Below, piece by piece: positions 61,756 to 64,000 of a DNA stretch of 64,000 nt. The DNA is from JANQPX01 sp041398025 (GTDB lineage: Bacteria; Pseudomonadota; Alphaproteobacteria; Geminicoccales; Geminicoccaceae), in assembly GCA_041398025.1 (NCBI GenBank), contig JAWKVM010000034.1:34257-98256 (forward strand), given 5' to 3'. The notes beneath the pieces are model-generated. The model saw only the letters and a program-made list of their open reading frames with translations. It did not search any database and had not been told where the DNA came from. Numbering within the stretch: the first letter of the stretch is position 1; each line of letters starts with the position of its first letter. The position numbers were made by a program, and so were the translations under genes.

Positions 61756-62811
61756 ATGAATGGGTTTTCTCTAAATATTGGCGTAAGTCTCTCTTTGCTG
61801 ATCGGCGTCGGTTTCTTCGCCAATCTGGGAATTTCGCCAGTCAAGGCAGATGATGCGCCGGGACAGGTCAATGAGGTCATCATCCTCAAGGCAGCCTACA
61901 AACGCCCGACAGCTGTTCCTTTCCCCGAGGACAACCCGTTCACGGAAGCCAAAGCCAAGCTCGGCCAGATGCTCTATTTCGATCCGCGCTTGTCACGCTC
62001 GAACATGCAGTCCTGCGCATCCTGCCATAATCCGAGCTTCGCTTGGGGAGACGGCCTTCCGAAGGGAGTAGGCGATCACATGAACGAGCTCGGACGCCGC
62101 AGCCCGACGATCCTCAATGCCGCCTGGTCGGAAGCGCTGATGTGGGACGGACGTTTCGAAACGCTCGAAGAGCAGGCGCTCGGGCCGATCCAGGCTGGCG
62201 TCGAGATGAACATGCCGCTCGACGAACTGCTCGAAAAGCTCAACAACATCGACGGTTATCGCCCGCTCTTTGCCGCGGCCTTCGACGGTGATGAGGAGAT
62301 CACGGCGGAAAAGATCGCCATGGCGATTGCCACGTACGAGCGTACCGTGATCTCTGGCGAAGCGCCCTTCGATCGCTGGATCAAAGGCCAGCGAAAGGCA
62401 ATTTCAGCATCAGCACAGCGCGGGTTTCAACTGTTCAATGGCAAGGCCCGCTGCTCATCCTGTCACGTCGGCTGGCGTTTCTCCGATGACAGCTTCCATG
62501 ACATCGGATTGGCCGACGACGACGTTGGCCGAGGCGCCGAGCTATCGGGAATCGTGAAGATGCAGCATGCCTTCAAGACACCGGGGCTCCGCAACATCGA
62601 CCAGCGTGCACCCTATATGCATGACGGATCGCTCGCAACGCTTGCCGACGTCGTCGAGCACTACGATCATGGCGGTATCAAACGCCCAAGCCTTTCCGAC
62701 GAGATGCATCCTCTCGGTCTCACCGAGCAGGAGAAGAAAGACCTTGTCACTTTCATGAAATCGTTGACCAGTGATGATGATCCGGTCACATATGTTCAAC
62801 TTCCACGATAG
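61756..62811 (+). CDS. Diheme cytochrome c peroxidase (CcpA/MauG family)
   Basis: A 351-residue periplasmic protein with a signal peptide (LSLLIGVGFFANLGISPVKA). There are two c-type haem motifs: CASCH at 87-91 and CSSCH at 233-237. Other family pieces are LGQMLYFDPRLSRSNMQSC, RRSPTILNAAWSEALMWDGR, and TPGLRNIDQRAPYMHDGS, whose methionine is the likely axial ligand of the C-terminal haem. It reduces hydrogen peroxide or, in MauG-type members, oxidises a protein partner. A GTG 12 bases upstream is an alternative start. Two cupredoxin genes follow closely, so the electron donor is probably one of them; that is inference from the operon. Confidence 0.88.
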   Translation: MNGFSLNIGVSLSLLIGVGFFANLGISPVKADDAPGQVNEVIILKAAYKRPTAVPFPEDNPFTEAKAKLGQMLYFDPRLSRSNMQSCASCHNPSFAWGDGLPKGVGDHMNELGRRSPTILNAAWSEALMWDGRFETLEEQALGPIQAGVEMNMPLDELLEKLNNIDGYRPLFAAAFDGDEEITAEKIAMAIATYERTVISGEAPFDRWIKGQRKAISASAQRGFQLFNGKARCSSCHVGWRFSDDSFHDIGLADDDVGRGAELSGIVKMQHAFKTPGLRNIDQRAPYMHDGSLATLADVVEHYDHGGIKRPSLSDEMHPLGLTEQEKKDLVTFMKSLTSDDDPVTYVQLPR

Positions 62812-62830
62812 ATTGAACGAGCCAAACAGA

Positions 62831-63157
62831 ATGCCTATGATCCGCAAATCGATAGTCATATTAGCACTGGGTACATGTATCACGGCGACTGAAGCAGCCG
62901 CTGAAGACGTGATCATCACCCAACAAGACAAGGCGTTCTCCGAAGAAGAGGTGACGATCAAGGCTGGTGACAGCGTCACGTTTATGAACAACGACTCGAC
63001 GACGCACAACGTCTATTCGAGGAGCAAGGGCAATCAGTTCGATAGCGGCGCTCAAGGCCCAAACGAATCCATGACCCAGGTCTTTTCGTCGCCTGGCAAG
63101 GTGAAAGTTCGCTGTGCCATCCACCCTCGGATGAAGTTGACGGTCAATGTCGAATGA
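62831..63157 (+). CDS. Cupredoxin (plastocyanin/pseudoazurin-like), small
   Basis: A 108-residue exported protein (signal peptide IVILALGTCITATEAAAE). The type 1 copper ligands are all visible: His in DSTTHNVYSR, and Cys, His and Met in VRCAIHPRMKL. It would carry one electron per copper in the periplasm. It starts 19 bases after the peroxidase stop and overlaps the next cupredoxin gene (ATGA). Such small cupredoxins often donate to diheme peroxidases. Confidence 0.85.
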   Translation: MPMIRKSIVILALGTCITATEAAAEDVIITQQDKAFSEEEVTIKAGDSVTFMNNDSTTHNVYSRSKGNQFDSGAQGPNESMTQVFSSPGKVKVRCAIHPRMKLTVNVE

Positions 63158-63666
63158 AAGGTCGACGTCTATCGAGGATTTATTGCTTCTTTATACTGTT
63201 GGTTTCAGCCGTCAGTGCTTCGGATCGAGCGATAGCAGCAGAGCATATCGTTCGCATTGTCAGCGATTATCAAAATCTGCGCATGATGTTTGTGCCCAAA
63301 TACCTTGAGATCAGACCAGGGGACCGGGTTACATGGGTGAACGAAGCCGATGAGGAGCACAACGTCATCACGTTTCCAGACGGCTATCCGCGTGGTGCCG
63401 AAGCCTTTCAAAGCCCCATCATGACCCGCGCAGGCGACCGCTTTTCACATCAGTTCAAGATAGCAGGCACATACGAGTATCACTGTATCCCACATTTACC
63501 TATGGGCATGCATGGTCTTGTCATCGTCGAGCGGGTCTCGAATCACGATGAATTTCATCAGCCATCACCGGCAGAGGTCAAAGCCTACAGAAATCTCATG
63601 CTGGAATGGTTTGATGAGGGCGAATTCGAACTGCCCGGCCATGAGGAGAGAGCGAGCGCTGACTAA
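63154..63666 (+). CDS. Cupredoxin-domain protein with C-terminal extension
   Basis: A 170-residue exported protein (hydrophobic core IYCFFILLVSAVSASDRAIA). The copper ligands are His in DEEHNVITFPDG and Cys, His and Met in YHCIPHLPMGMHGLVIVE. After the copper domain an extra ~40 residues (QPSPAEVKAYRNLMLEWFDE and on) form an acidic, probably helical tail that the small neighbour lacks. It overlaps the upstream cupredoxin gene by 4 bases and so belongs to the same operon. Confidence 0.83.
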   Translation: MKGRRLSRIYCFFILLVSAVSASDRAIAAEHIVRIVSDYQNLRMMFVPKYLEIRPGDRVTWVNEADEEHNVITFPDGYPRGAEAFQSPIMTRAGDRFSHQFKIAGTYEYHCIPHLPMGMHGLVIVERVSNHDEFHQPSPAEVKAYRNLMLEWFDEGEFELPGHEERASAD

Positions 63667-63899
63667 CTCAATCATGCGGCTCTGTTCTTTGCCTGGTCGC
63701 AGCTTCCCAATATGGGATTGATCACTCACCCCGAATGCAAGGGCATCGTTGAGAGGGCTCGCCCCCGCCATTTGGAGACCTCCATCAACGCTGTTTTGGG
63801 CACTCATGGGGCATGCAGTAGCGATGCGAGGGGCGTGAGTACCGGCTGAACGTCTTGCTTCGACGCCGTGACGCCACATTTGTCGCCTTTGCCTGACGC
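63667..63899. other. Spacer between the cupredoxin operon and an IS5-type fragment
   Basis: 233 bases with no convincing reading frame; minus-strand frames have no recognisable family. It is less GC-rich at its start, like the cupredoxin operon, and probably contains that operon's end and the end of the next insertion sequence. Confidence 0.45.
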
Positions 63900-64000
63900 T
63901 CACGCGATTTCCATCCTCTGCAGCCAGATCAGCCGCTTCATATTGTAGGTCAGATTGGCGAGGCCGATCTTGGTGGCCGCCCGCGCCAGGCCGATGGTGC
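63900..64000 (-). CDS. IS5-type transposase, C-terminal end (runs off the window)
   Basis: The last 33 codons on the minus strand read TIGLARAATKIGLANLTYNM then KRLIWLQRMEIA and stop at 63900-63902. This is the usual ending of IS5-family transposases with the 'KIGLANLAYNMRRL' motif. Whether the gene is intact cannot be seen. Confidence 0.7.
   Translation of the reverse strand, partial: TIGLARAATKIGLANLTYNMKRLIWLQRMEIA

Overview
This window reads as a chromosomal segment of a high-GC alphaproteobacterium, most plausibly in the Rhodospirillales/Geminicoccales range. That is an inference from the gene families and gene order: cobS-cobT beside a J-domain gene and bolA; kdsD-lptC-lptA-lptB-rpoN-ptsN-hprK-rapZ-EIIA-HPr-ahcY; rplU-rpmA-obgE-proB; and tsaE-amgK. 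Core genes are intact. Most mobile or dispensable genes are frameshifted, which points to real gene decay rather than poor sequence.

Layout. 1-8.7 kb: tail of a proline racemase family gene, a beta-hydroxyacid dehydrogenase, an M19 dipeptidase, a glyoxalase I, a Tat-exported small subunit plus GMC oxidoreductase pair, two tandem bacterial PH-domain membrane proteins, and an orphan HlyD-type adaptor. 9-15 kb: a GntR/FCD regulator and a TRAP transporter (dctM-dctQ-dctP, with a palindromic candidate operator), divergent from a 3-hydroxyisobutyryl-CoA hydrolase and a broken mmsB. 15-22 kb: a repeat-rich zone with long dispersed palindromes. An IS630-type element sits in the loop of one palindrome and itself carries a group II intron. 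A methyltransferase, a broken PEP-CTERM gene and a GFA protein follow. 21.8-32 kb: proB, obgE, rpmA, rplU, a DUF2628-like membrane protein, a Sua5-type t6A synthase, an unrecognised protein overlapping a ten-PASTA-repeat membrane protein, and a DegT aminotransferase. 32-41.5 kb: a decayed GGDEF-EAL gene, cobT, cobS, a J-domain gene, an XRE regulator, bolA, an NDUFA9-like epimerase and tRNA-Leu(CAG). 41.6-53 kb: RNase D, LPS transport (kdsD-lptCAB), rpoN and the nitrogen-PTS genes, ahcY, tsaE and amgK.

53-64 kb: a graveyard of insertion sequences (IS66, IS5, a truncated integrase, an IS256 remnant, and an IS3 element riddled with short hairpin inserts). It is followed by a chemoreceptor and a lower-GC diheme peroxidase plus two cupredoxin genes. 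The window ends in another IS5-type transposase fragment.

The features least explained by standard annotation are: (i) a roughly 170-260 bp palindromic repeat family with at least seven full or partial copies; (ii) a second short repeat that begins at or next to stop codons; (iii) four 42-54 bp hairpin-bearing inserts inside one IS3 element; and (iv) the periplasmic PASTA array and its overlapping partner gene.
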